The translations under genes were made by a program, and so were the position numbers. A model generated the notes under the pieces. That model was given only the letters and a program-made list of their open reading frames with translations, made no database searches and was not told where the DNA came from. Below are positions 9,755 through 18,284 of a DNA stretch of 64,000 bases, one piece after another (positions within the stretch are counted from its first letter, which is position 1; each line of letters begins with the position of its first letter). Origin of the DNA: an uncultured Christensenella sp. (lineage in GTDB: Bacteria > Bacillota > Clostridia > Christensenellales > UBA3700); NCBI GenBank assembly GCA_910584635.1, contig CAJUBA010000002.1, positions 1 to 64,000 on the forward strand, in the 5' to 3' direction.

Positions 9755-10717
9755 TTAAAAACGTCCCGGCGTTTTTTCTCTTACCATACTCATCAAATAC
9801 TTTTTCTCTTCTATATACATGCCCTTTGATTCCGGAGTTTTATAAAAGAGATGAAAGCAATGAAGACCGGGAAACGTACCGCAATACTCTACCGCTTCTT
9901 TCCCCAATCCCTTAAGTTTTTCTATTAGAGGCAAGTGGTGTTTGCCGACGAAAATATCGTTTTTACCGTAAGCGACAAATACTTTTTGCGGAAAATCCGA
10001 ATCTATCCACGGCAAGGTATATATCAAATCTTTATATTCGTACTCTTCTATTTTGTCGTGTTCCTTACCCGTCATATCCAATATTATATCGTAAGCCAAA
10101 GGGTTTTTGCTCAAATCTTCGAAATCATACGCGCCGCAATGCAATAGCGCTCCTTTGAGTCGGAAATGCACGGGAGCCATACCCAATCTGTCCAAGAATT
10201 TCTTGTTATGCAATACCGCGCACATAAGACACGCTATCTGCCCGCCCGCGGAATCGCCCATTACGAAAACGTTGTCAAGGTCAAAGCCGTAATCATCGGC
10301 ATTGTTTTCCACCCAATGCATTGCCTTTACGACGTGTCTTAACGACTGATCGTATTTATACTTGGGACTAAGTCCGTAATTTATATTGATAACGCACATG
10401 CCCATATCGGCGAAGAGTTTGCCCTGAGCGATACGCCATTTCTTATCGCCGGTAACCCAACCTCCTCCGTGAACGTTGATAAGCACGGGCAATTTCGCGT
10501 CTACCACGAGTTCCGGCTTAAAAATGTCCAACTTGCAAGTTTCGTACTCTTCCGCGCAGTATATTACGTCGTTTGTTTCCAAAATCGTATTGCTGCTTTT
10601 GTATTTATTGGTAATAAAACTTTTTACGCTGTCGTCAATATCGAAGACGAGTTTGGCTATTTTGGAAGTGTTTATTTTTTTCCTGCGCTTTGACGCGTCC
10701 TTATTCTTTTTCGCCAT
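9755..10717 (-). CDS. Alpha/beta hydrolase, HSL-like acetyl esterase
   Basis: 320 residues. The oxyanion-hole motif INVHGGGWVTGDK and the nucleophile elbow VFMGDSAGGQIACL place it in the hormone-sensitive-lipase/carboxylesterase (family IV) group. The acid is probably in AYGKNDIFVG and the base in FPGLHCFHLFY. The N-terminal ~25 residues are very basic (KKNKDASKRRKKINTSKIAK), with no signal peptide. It starts 11 bp after the nagA stop on the same strand, suggesting co-transcription and a possible role in removing acetyl groups from imported sugars. That link is inferred from position only. Confidence 0.82.
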   Translation of the reverse strand: MAKKNKDASKRRKKINTSKIAKLVFDIDDSVKSFITNKYKSSNTILETNDVIYCAEEYETCKLDIFKPELVVDAKLPVLINVHGGGWVTGDKKWRIAQGKLFADMGMCVININYGLSPKYKYDQSLRHVVKAMHWVENNADDYGFDLDNVFVMGDSAGGQIACLMCAVLHNKKFLDRLGMAPVHFRLKGALLHCGAYDFEDLSKNPLAYDIILDMTGKEHDKIEEYEYKDLIYTLPWIDSDFPQKVFVAYGKNDIFVGKHHLPLIEKLKGLGKEAVEYCGTFPGLHCFHLFYKTPESKGMYIEEKKYLMSMVREKTPGRF

Positions 10718-10728
10718 ATTTCCCCCGC

Positions 10729-11889
10729 TTAAATTTTCAGCGCCTCTCTGTCGACGGTTTTACCGTCCATAACAATCGCGCAGACTTCCCCTTTCGAATC
10801 GAGTATATTTATGTCGGCTTTCATGCCGATTGCAATATCTCCTATATCGTCGCGTCCCAAAAGTTTTGCGGGCGTTTTCGTACACATATCAATACACTCG
10901 CCCAAACCGTAACCCAACGCGTAAAGCCTTGCGACCATTTTTCCGACGGGGGTAACCGAACCCGCGTAAGTATTGAGATCGGGAAGAATTGCGACGCCGT
11001 CGTCAACTCTTATCTTCTGTTTGCTTTCTCCGCTTCCCAGATAATAATCGCCTTGCGGCATACCCGCTACGCTCAAAGAATCGGATACTAGACAAATCCC
11101 TTTGCTTCCTTTTAGTCTGTATATCATTGAAAACAACTTGTCCGGCACGTGTCTGCCGTCCGCTATTACCTCGGCGACAACGCTGTCTTCTATAAGTCCC
11201 ACTTCGGTAAGTCCGAGATGTTTTTTTGGAGTAATTCTTCTTGACGGTCTTGACGTGCAGTTGTACAAATGGGTAACGCTACTCGCTCCCGCTTCTATAC
11301 ACGCGTAGATTTCGTCGTCAATACTGTCGTCGTGTCCCATTGACGTCTGAATTCCTTTTTGAGTCGCCTTTTTGCAAAACCCCGTCGCTCCTTCGAGATT
11401 CGGCGCAAGCGTAACTCTCTTAACTATATCGGCGTTGTCCCATACGAAAGAATCGCAAGTCTTGGGAGAAATCAAAAGATGAGGCGGATGCGCTCCCGCG
11501 CTTTTTTGAGCGAGATAGGGACCTTCGAGATGAACGCCCGCTATTTCGGCGTATTTGCTTTTATATTTTCTGATATTGTCTACCGCGGCGTTTATATCCT
11601 CGACGCTTGCGGTCATCGTAGTGGGCACAAACGTCGTCGTACCCGTATAAAGATGATATCGGCAGATAACGTCTATCGCGTCTTTTTCCGCTTCCATGCA
11701 GTCTTTACCCCAACCTCCGTGAGTATGAATATCTATGTATCCCGCGACCGCGAACTTGCCTTCCGCGTCGAAAATCTCTCCTTCTATTGAATTGCCGAGC
11801 GATTTGATAACGCCGTTTTCAACGACTATATTGCATTTTATAAATTTTCCCTGCGAATAAGCGTTCGCATTTTTGATGGTAAGAGTCAT
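10729..11889 (-). CDS. nagA: N-acetylglucosamine-6-phosphate deacetylase
   Basis: 386 residues of the amidohydrolase superfamily. Visible blocks: the N-terminal metal motif DIHTHGGWGKD, HLEGPYLAQKSAGAH (metal-binding Glu and substrate loop), TSMGHDDS, SVTHLYNCTSRP and CLVSDSLSVAGMP. NagA converts GlcNAc-6-P to GlcN-6-P and acetate. In the usual NagA active site the last acid is Asp in a T/S-D motif, present here as VSDS. No nagB or PTS gene lies nearby. The start is the ATG at 11889. Confidence 0.92.
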   Translation of the reverse strand: MTLTIKNANAYSQGKFIKCNIVVENGVIKSLGNSIEGEIFDAEGKFAVAGYIDIHTHGGWGKDCMEAEKDAIDVICRYHLYTGTTTFVPTTMTASVEDINAAVDNIRKYKSKYAEIAGVHLEGPYLAQKSAGAHPPHLLISPKTCDSFVWDNADIVKRVTLAPNLEGATGFCKKATQKGIQTSMGHDDSIDDEIYACIEAGASSVTHLYNCTSRPSRRITPKKHLGLTEVGLIEDSVVAEVIADGRHVPDKLFSMIYRLKGSKGICLVSDSLSVAGMPQGDYYLGSGESKQKIRVDDGVAILPDLNTYAGSVTPVGKMVARLYALGYGLGECIDMCTKTPAKLLGRDDIGDIAIGMKADINILDSKGEVCAIVMDGKTVDREALKI

Positions 11890-12043
11890 TTTACACCGTC
11901 CGATATTATGGTTTATTTAAGTTTCTTTATGTTAATTATATTACTCGCTCCGCTCCGTGTCAATAAGCGATTTTACTATCTTTACGTTTTATCCATATTT
12001 TTTTATATTTAATCAATAAATTTGCAAAAAATCGTTTTCTCTC

Positions 12044-12072
12044 TTTACAAATAAAAAAATATATAATATAAT
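12044..12072 (+). promoter_or_regulatory. Promoter of the lipoprotein gene
   Basis: TTTACA, a 17-bp A-rich spacer and TATAAT, ending 32 bp before the ATG at 12105. A second overlapping TATAAT starts 5 bp earlier. The ribosome site AAGAGGTG follows. Confidence 0.55.
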
Positions 12073-12104
12073 TATTCTGTACAAAAAAACAAGAGGTGAA
12101 ATTT

Positions 12105-13511
12105 ATGAAATCTTACAAATTCAAAAAAAGCAGAATCGCGATAACTCTTATTGCGGTATCGCTTATTGTTTGTATGCTTACGGTTTTACTTGCCGGCTGT
12201 AACAAAGCCGAAGTTGGCGTAACTCCAATCGACGTATTTTTCGTAGGCAACATGCAAAAGGACGTAACCGATACTTCTTCTCTAGTAAAAGAGGGTAAGG
12301 AAATCGTCGAAGTCGACGAAATGCTCGAAACCGAAGGATGGACTCTCGAATCCAATCCGTACGAAGTTATTGCGGGTATTTACGCTTTGGCTGTTACAAA
12401 CTACAACAACGTAAACCGTTCGTTGTACTATATTATGACGGACGCGTCGGTCAACGCTTTTAAGTGTTCAAACCTTATGAATAAAGACGTCAACGTAGGA
12501 ATTAGAAGTACATACTCCGTTATTAGCGGCAAAAACGGCAACTTCTCTCAGACGGTTTCCGGCGTAACTATTCTTGACGGACTCGGCAGCGCGGTATCCA
12601 GTCTTAGAAGCAATTTCGGTTGGAACACGCAGACTTATTCCAACAGCGAATTCAGCATCGATAAAAAGGGATTTACTGCGGGCGCTCAATTCTACGGCGC
12701 AGGCAACAACGAAGCCAACGCTACCAAATACATAATGGGCGCGGGCAATCCGAAACTCGACAAACGTACGGACTACTCCGGCACTTTGATTAAACCCAGC
12801 ACCGGCACGAGCAAACCTCCCGTATCCGACAGAGAATATCCTTGGTCAGAACTTGACCAACTTGACGAAGGCACGGTTACCATAGACGGAACGGAATATT
12901 ATCTCGGTTCCTACGGCGCAGGCTGGGCGACCAGCAACTACAGCAAGACGGAATATTTCGATAAGGAAAAGACTTCTATTTCTTATGATGCGGATCTTGA
13001 CCTTTATACTTTGAATATAACCGTTCTTCCCGAATACGCAGACGAAGCGAACGACTTTACAAAAGGTTTGCTCGTAAGAGATACTAAAGATTATATCGCT
13101 CTGAAAAACGCGGTTTATACTCAGTCGACCGCTAAAATCGAAGTTTACGGAAGCGGACTTATCAAGTCTATGCAAAATATCGATACTCTTGAATCTAATG
13201 AAAAATGCGACCTTACCGTTGCCGGAGGAATCTTCGGTTCTTGCGACGAAGGCGGTAGAACCCAAAACAGAATTACTAGAGTTTTCAGTTACGATGAAGA
13301 CGATTGCGACGCGTTGAAGTACTGCGCTCTTTACTGGCCGGAACTCAATTCGGAAAAAACATTTAAGAAAGCGAAAATCGGCAGCGTTACTCCGCTCGAT
13401 CTTTCCGGCTATGCGGATATTTCTTCCTACAAGCCTCAAATAAACGATTTGAAAGATAAGTTTGAGTCGCTTTATTCTTACGATTGGAGTACCTATAAAC
13501 TGGAAAACTAA
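12105..13511 (+). CDS. Secreted lipoprotein of unknown function
   Basis: 468 residues when started at ATG 12105, which has AAGAGGTG 5 nt upstream; an in-frame GTG at 12096 lies inside that ribosome site. The N terminus is a lipoprotein signal: basic KFKKSR, a long hydrophobic core, then LLAGCNK (lipobox Cys). The mature part has two regions separated by a Thr/Pro-rich linker (about residues 228-245): the first rich in Asn/Tyr/Thr, the second opening with EYPWSELDQLDEGTVTIDGT and containing a GSCDEGG loop. I do not recognise the family. Position before the NahK/GalE/CapD genes hints at an envelope role, but a strong hairpin and a 163-bp gap separate them. Confidence 0.7.
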   Translation: MKSYKFKKSRIAITLIAVSLIVCMLTVLLAGCNKAEVGVTPIDVFFVGNMQKDVTDTSSLVKEGKEIVEVDEMLETEGWTLESNPYEVIAGIYALAVTNYNNVNRSLYYIMTDASVNAFKCSNLMNKDVNVGIRSTYSVISGKNGNFSQTVSGVTILDGLGSAVSSLRSNFGWNTQTYSNSEFSIDKKGFTAGAQFYGAGNNEANATKYIMGAGNPKLDKRTDYSGTLIKPSTGTSKPPVSDREYPWSELDQLDEGTVTIDGTEYYLGSYGAGWATSNYSKTEYFDKEKTSISYDADLDLYTLNITVLPEYADEANDFTKGLLVRDTKDYIALKNAVYTQSTAKIEVYGSGLIKSMQNIDTLESNEKCDLTVAGGIFGSCDEGGRTQNRITRVFSYDEDDCDALKYCALYWPELNSEKTFKKAKIGSVTPLDLSGYADISSYKPQINDLKDKFESLYSYDWSTYKLEN

Positions 13512-13526
13512 CAATCAACCTATTTA

Positions 13527-13555
13527 CGATACACACGGAAATTCCGTGTGTATCG
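13527..13555. terminator. Strong hairpin after the lipoprotein gene
   Basis: A nearly perfect 29-nt palindrome (CGATACACACGGAA, then A, then its complement). It is followed by mixed sequence rather than a T tract, so it may be an mRNA-stabilising 3' hairpin or a weak terminator. Confidence 0.6.
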
Positions 13556-13579
13556 TCGGATATTATTGAAAACAAGTTG

Positions 13580-13642
13580 AGATTTTTATATAACAAATTT
13601 GGATAAACAATATTTAATAAGCGATTTGTTGTATAAAAATCT
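13580..13642. repeat. 18-bp inverted repeat before the kinase gene
   Basis: Arms at 13580-13597 (AGATTTTTATATAACAAA) and 13625-13642, complementary with one mismatch and separated by 27 bp. They end 33 bp before the ATG at 13675. Possible uses are a long leader hairpin or a paired operator. No recognisable promoter sits downstream of it. Confidence 0.6.
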
Positions 13643-13674
13643 TTATTTGCAAATAAACATTAGAGGGATAAATA

Positions 13675-14760
13675 ATGAAAGAACGTGAAATAGCAGAACT
13701 TTTCGCCCTAGAAGGCGAAATAGAAAGCGTAATTCCTTATGGAGAAGGTCATATCAACGATACTTTTTTGGTAAGTATAAAAAACAGCGATAATAAATAT
13801 ATACTGCAAAAACTTAACACAAAAATTTTCAGTAATTATCGCGGTCTAATGGATAATATACTTCAAGTTACGCAATATCTGCGCGACATAGTCGAAAAAG
13901 AAAAAGGCGACGCTTTGAGAGAATGCATGACGCTTGTGCCGACAAAAAAGGGCGAATTTTATTACGTTGAAAACAATTCTTGTTGGAGAACGTATATTTT
14001 CGTCAGCGACACCGTCGTTTATCAAATAATAGACTCCCCCGCCGTTTTTGAAAATACCGGAGAGGCTTTCGGAAAATTTATTGCGAGGCTCGACGGATTC
14101 GACGCGCGTTCTTTATGCGAAGTAATTCCGAATTTTCACAATACTTGCGATAGATATCTTAAATTTCTCGCTTCCGTAAAAGCGGATAAAGCGTCGAGAG
14201 TAAAAACGGCGGAAAAAGAAATAGAATTCGTCAATCAACGCAAAGACATGATTTCCGCTATCGTAGACGCTTTAGATAGCAACGAAATACCCCTTCGCGT
14301 TACGCACAACGATACAAAAATCAACAACGTGCTTATAGATAAAAATACTAAAGAAGCGATATGCATAATAGATCTCGACACCATAATGCCGGGAAGTTTG
14401 CTTTACGACTTCGGCGATTCTATTCGCTCGGGTTGCAATACCGCGCTTGAAGACGAAAAAGATTTGACAAAAGTCAATTTCGATATTTCGCTTTATGAAG
14501 CGTACTGCAAAGGTTTCTTGAAAGGTATAGGAGAAAAGATAACGGAAAAAGAAATATCCATGTTGCATTTGGGAGCGATAATAATCACTCTCGAATGCGG
14601 AATAAGATTCCTCACGGATTATTTGGACGGCGACGGATATTTCAAAACGGACTACCCCGAGCATAACCTTGTGCGCTGTCGCACTCAATTCAAACTTGTA
14701 AAGCGTATGGAAGAGTTGAGCGAGGAAATGATAAAAATCGCAAATAATTGCAGAATATAA
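13675..14760 (+). CDS. NahK-like sugar kinase (APH fold)
   Basis: 361 residues of the aminoglycoside phosphotransferase superfamily. The opening GEGHINDTFLV and IFVSDTVVYQ match the N-acetylhexosamine 1-kinase (NahK) subgroup; the catalytic loop is RVTHNDTKINNVLID and the metal motif is IIDLDTIMPGSLLYDFGD. NahK phosphorylates GlcNAc or GalNAc at C1, feeding UDP-sugar synthesis, and usually sits near GalE, as it does here 19 bp upstream. No lacto-N-biose phosphorylase or UDP-sugar pyrophosphorylase is present in the window, so pathway assignment stays partial. Homoserine- or choline-kinase-like activity is the main alternative. Confidence 0.78.
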   Translation: MKEREIAELFALEGEIESVIPYGEGHINDTFLVSIKNSDNKYILQKLNTKIFSNYRGLMDNILQVTQYLRDIVEKEKGDALRECMTLVPTKKGEFYYVENNSCWRTYIFVSDTVVYQIIDSPAVFENTGEAFGKFIARLDGFDARSLCEVIPNFHNTCDRYLKFLASVKADKASRVKTAEKEIEFVNQRKDMISAIVDALDSNEIPLRVTHNDTKINNVLIDKNTKEAICIIDLDTIMPGSLLYDFGDSIRSGCNTALEDEKDLTKVNFDISLYEAYCKGFLKGIGEKITEKEISMLHLGAIIITLECGIRFLTDYLDGDGYFKTDYPEHNLVRCRTQFKLVKRMEELSEEMIKIANNCRI

Positions 14761-14779
14761 TTATTAAGGAGATATAATA

Positions 14780-15793
14780 ATGAGCGTTTTAGTAACCGGA
14801 GGCGCCGGATATATAGGCTCTCACACAGTAATCGAACTCATAGAAAACGGCTACGACCCGATAATCGTAGACAATCTTTGCAACAGTAAAAAAGTTGCGG
14901 TAGAAAGAGTCGAAAAGATAGTAGGCAAAAAAATCAAATTCTATCAATACGATCTTTGCGAAATAGATAAATTGCGCGAGATATTCAAAAAGGAAAACAT
15001 TGACTCCTGCATACATTTCGCAGGACTTAAAGCGGTAGGAGAATCTTGCCAAAAGCCATTGGAATATTATCAGAACAATCTTATAAGCACGCTTAATCTT
15101 GTTCAGGTAATGAAAGAATTCGGATGTAAAAATCTTGTATTTTCTTCGTCCGCAACCGTTTACGGACAGCCGAAAAGCGTTCCTATTCTCGAAGACTTCC
15201 CTCTTTCTACAACAAACCCTTACGGTTCGACAAAACTTTATATTGAAGGCATACTTAAAGATATTTATAAAGCCGACAACTCTTTTAACATAGCGCTTTT
15301 GAGATATTTCAATCCGATAGGCGCGCATAAGAGCGGACTTATAGGCGAAGACCCGAACGGCATTCCCAACAATCTTATGCCTTACATAACCCAGGTCGCG
15401 ATAGGTAAACTTAAACAACTCAGCGTTTTCGGCGACGATTATCCTACTCATGACGGCACCGGCGTAAGAGACTATATTCACGTTCTCGATTTGGCGCGCG
15501 GTCATATATTGGCGCTCAAAAAACTCTCGACGAACAGCGGACTTGTAATTTACAATCTCGGAACGGGAAAAGGTTACAGCGTACTGGATATGGTTAAAGC
15601 CTTTGAAAACGCAAGCGGCAAAAAAGTCCCCTACGTAATTTCGGCGAGAAGAAGCGGAGATATAGCGGAATGTTACGCGTCTACCGCGTTGGCTAAAGAA
15701 GAACTGGGTTTTGAATGTAAGTACGGCTTGAAGGATATGTGCGAAGACAGTTGGAGATGGCAAAGCAACAATCCCAACGGCTACGGAGATTAA
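14780..15793 (+). CDS. galE: UDP-glucose/UDP-GlcNAc 4-epimerase
   Basis: 337 residues of the extended SDR family: N-terminal NAD-binding VTGGAGYIGSH, the catalytic pair from SSATVYG and NPYGSTKLYIE (Ser plus YxxxK), RYFNPIGAHKSGLIGEDP and VRDYIHVLDLARGH, all typical of GalE. It interconverts UDP-Glc/UDP-Gal and possibly UDP-GlcNAc/UDP-GalNAc. A TAAGGAGAT ribosome site precedes the ATG. The 6-bp gap to the next gene indicates one operon of nucleotide-sugar enzymes. Confidence 0.94.
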   Translation: MSVLVTGGAGYIGSHTVIELIENGYDPIIVDNLCNSKKVAVERVEKIVGKKIKFYQYDLCEIDKLREIFKKENIDSCIHFAGLKAVGESCQKPLEYYQNNLISTLNLVQVMKEFGCKNLVFSSSATVYGQPKSVPILEDFPLSTTNPYGSTKLYIEGILKDIYKADNSFNIALLRYFNPIGAHKSGLIGEDPNGIPNNLMPYITQVAIGKLKQLSVFGDDYPTHDGTGVRDYIHVLDLARGHILALKKLSTNSGLVIYNLGTGKGYSVLDMVKAFENASGKKVPYVISARRSGDIAECYASTALAKEELGFECKYGLKDMCEDSWRWQSNNPNGYGD

Positions 15794-15799
15794 GACAAA

Positions 15800-17785
15800 A
15801 TGAAAAAACCCAAACTAAAGACAAAGTCTTTTACTATCCGCACTCTGAGAGAATGGGGCATACTTGCCGTCGATTTAATTACGGTAATTATATGTTATAT
15901 GGGAGCGATACTATTCTCTCAAGCGTACCTTCTTCAACAGAATATAGCGCTTCAAGATATTCTATTAAACGCTTTTGCAGGCGTACCGGTTGTCATCATA
16001 GTGTTCGGTCTGTCTTTTTTGGCGTTCAGAGTATTCAAAGTCGTTTGGAGATACGCAAGAGGACGCGACTATTTGCGTATAGTAGGTTCTTGCGTTGTCG
16101 CGACGCTTATTTTTGCGATACTCGACCAGTCTTTCAAATTTATCGATATAAAAGGCACGCACCAAGCGGGTACTTTGGTTACGCTTAAACAAATTACCTA
16201 CCCCGCTTACGTTATGCTTGGCGTATTCAGCACTATGTCCATAATTCTTGTAAGACTTCTCTATGAATTCGTATATGCAAGACAGAGAGATAAACTCGAA
16301 GTCGGCAAAAGAAAGCGTACGATGATTATAGGCGCGGGATATACCGCAAGCGTTATTCTTGAAGAACTCTCCCGTCAGGACAGTATCTACAATCCGATAT
16401 GCCTTATCGACGACGACCCCGATAAACTCGGACGTATCATCAATGAAATCGAAGTAGTCGGCACTACCAAAGAGATTGCAATTTGCGTGCAGAAATACGC
16501 GATTGACACGATAATATTCGCTATTCCTTCGCTCGGAGGCGAAGTCCGTCAAAAAATACTGCAAGTATGCAATTCCACTAAATGTCAGATAAAAGTTTTG
16601 CCGTATATGAGCGAAATGATAGACAACGTCAATATTACCAAGCAAATGCGCGACATCAATATCGGCGACTTGCTCGGACGTCAGCAAATCACTTTCGACG
16701 ACGTGGGCGTTGCAAGTTATATATACGATAAAATCGTCATGGTAACGGGCGGCGGCGGCTCGATAGGTTCGGAACTGTGCCGGCAGATTTCCAAATACAA
16801 ACCCAGACGTATTATTATCGTAGATATTTACGAAAACTGCGCTTACAATATTCAGCAGGAATTGCTCAGAACGTACGGAGCGGATTACGACCTTCACGTT
16901 GAAATACTCTCCGTTACCGATTATGACAAAATGGACGATTTGTTCAAAGAATTCCGTCCGCAGATTATTTTCCACGCCGCAGCGCACAAACACGTTCCGC
17001 TTATGGAAACAGTACCCGAAGAAGCGGTAAAGAACAACGTATTCGGCACTTACAATATGGCTATCCTTGCGGACAAGCATAAAGTTCAGAAATTCATTAT
17101 GATTTCCACTGACAAAGCCGTCAACCCCACCAACGTAATGGGAGCGACAAAACGCTGTTGCGAAGAAATCGTTCAGATGATGGCGCAAAAAGGTTCTTCG
17201 ACGGAATTCGCCGCCGTAAGATTCGGAAACGTATTGGGAAGCAACGGTTCGGTAATACCTCTTTTCAAAAAGCAAATTGAAAACGGCGGACCTGTAACCG
17301 TAACCCACCCCGATATTATCCGTTACTTTATGACAATCCCCGAAGCGGTAAGCCTTGTCTTGCAAGCGGGAACGTTTGCTCACGGAGGAGAAATATTCGT
17401 CCTCGATATGGGCAAACAGGTCAAAATCGTTACGTTGGCGGAAAATCTTATCACGCTTATGGGACATAAACCTTACGTCGATATAGATATCGTATTTACC
17501 GGTCTTCGTCCGGGCGAAAAACTGTTTGAAGAATTGCTTATGAACGAAGAAGGTCTTAAAAAGACTGCCAACGAAAAGATATTCGTAGGTCATCAAGTAG
17601 ACATCAATATAAAAGGATTTACAGAGGAACTTGAAAAGATGCGCGCTATCTGCGCTACCAACGACAAACACGCGGTAGTAGAACAACTCAAAATACTTGT
17701 GCCTACGTTCAAACACGATACCGCTTATTTGGAAAAGATAACAAAGCAAGCCGAAGAATATCAAAAAGAAGTTTTGGCGAAGTAA
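15800..17785 (+). CDS. CapD/PglF-like UDP-GlcNAc 4,6-dehydratase
   Basis: 661 residues. Four N-terminal membrane helices (within about residues 12-160) are followed by a CoA-binding-like Rossmann domain (TMIIGAGYTASVILEEL) and a C-terminal SDR domain with VMVTGGGGSIGSELCRQ, HAAAHKHVPLME and STDKAVNPTNVMGATKR. That layout is the membrane-bound polysaccharide biosynthesis family of PglF, WbpM and FlaA1-long, which makes UDP-4-keto-6-deoxy-sugars for bacillosamine-type glycans. The usual SDR Tyr is replaced by Met in MGATK, as normal for this subgroup. Follows galE by 6 bp and is closed by a terminator. Confidence 0.9.
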   Translation: MKKPKLKTKSFTIRTLREWGILAVDLITVIICYMGAILFSQAYLLQQNIALQDILLNAFAGVPVVIIVFGLSFLAFRVFKVVWRYARGRDYLRIVGSCVVATLIFAILDQSFKFIDIKGTHQAGTLVTLKQITYPAYVMLGVFSTMSIILVRLLYEFVYARQRDKLEVGKRKRTMIIGAGYTASVILEELSRQDSIYNPICLIDDDPDKLGRIINEIEVVGTTKEIAICVQKYAIDTIIFAIPSLGGEVRQKILQVCNSTKCQIKVLPYMSEMIDNVNITKQMRDINIGDLLGRQQITFDDVGVASYIYDKIVMVTGGGGSIGSELCRQISKYKPRRIIIVDIYENCAYNIQQELLRTYGADYDLHVEILSVTDYDKMDDLFKEFRPQIIFHAAAHKHVPLMETVPEEAVKNNVFGTYNMAILADKHKVQKFIMISTDKAVNPTNVMGATKRCCEEIVQMMAQKGSSTEFAAVRFGNVLGSNGSVIPLFKKQIENGGPVTVTHPDIIRYFMTIPEAVSLVLQAGTFAHGGEIFVLDMGKQVKIVTLAENLITLMGHKPYVDIDIVFTGLRPGEKLFEELLMNEEGLKKTANEKIFVGHQVDINIKGFTEELEKMRAICATNDKHAVVEQLKILVPTFKHDTAYLEKITKQAEEYQKEVLAK

Positions 17786-17803
17786 ACTATACTTTCAAAC
17801 TGT

Positions 17804-17835
17804 AAAGGCTCCGATTACCGGAGCCTTTGTTTTTT
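17804..17835 (+). terminator. Intrinsic terminator of the kinase-galE-dehydratase operon
   Basis: A perfect 10-bp stem AAAGGCTCCG/CGGAGCCTTT, a 5-nt loop, then GTTTTTT. A textbook rho-independent terminator, 19 bp after the stop. Confidence 0.92.
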
Positions 17836-17887
17836 GCATTTATTTTATATTTTTACCAACATGCCCTCTTTCTAACTCAAATTTTAT

Positions 17888-18127
17888 TTACCTATTATTC
17901 TCAGGACTATCTTGATTGCTCACTTCGCAAGGAACGGTCGAAACGCTTTGCTTGCTCTTTTGTCTATCGGATATTTTTCTTGCAAGATATACTGCGGGAG
18001 TATCGAGCAAAGACGTTACGACATATATTAAATAACTTGACGCGATAATAGATAACAGCGTTTTTGTATTGTAAGTTCCGGCGAACGCGAGCAGATTGAA
18101 TAAAAACGTATTTATCAGTTGACAGTT
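17888..18127 (-). pseudogene. Truncated queuosine-precursor transporter (YhhQ/VUT)
   Basis: A 79-codon open frame between stop codons with no start. It reads QLINTFLFNLLAFAGTYNTK, then a helix (SIIASSYLIYVVTSL) and LLDTPAVYLARKISD. This matches the C-terminal two helices of VUT/YhhQ transporters, whose conserved end is a helix followed by L-D-T-P-x-x-Y-L-A-R. The N-terminal two thirds are absent; upstream DNA (18128-18230) is non-coding in this frame. It lies between two terminators, so it is probably silent. The rest of the 17.8-18.3 kb gap holds nothing else. Confidence 0.6.
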
Positions 18128-18231
18128 TCATTCTTACTTCAAAGTCGGCAAATTCTTCTCTTAGCAACTTTATACAGACGGTATGCCGAAAACCAAAACG
18201 CAACTTACGGTTGACAAACTATAAAAAATGC

Positions 18232-18269
18232 AAACAAAAAACGCGGGGAATTAAACTCTCCGCGTTTTT
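18232..18269 (-). terminator. Terminator of the pgk-tpiA-gpmI operon
   Basis: On the minus strand a stem built from CGCGG/CCGCG plus flanking A/T pairs ends in a U run (complement of the A tract at 18236-18241), 15 bp after the gpmI stop. Confidence 0.85.
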
Positions 18270-18284
18270 ATTACCGTCAACGTC

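Noticed and set aside
14789..17764. Long open frames on the strand opposite galE and the dehydratase (324 and 599 codons)
   Set aside because: They mirror the codon pattern of strongly supported genes, have no ribosome sites and show no recognisable domains. The same applies to long antisense frames over gpmI, pgk, carB-dapF and glutamate synthase.
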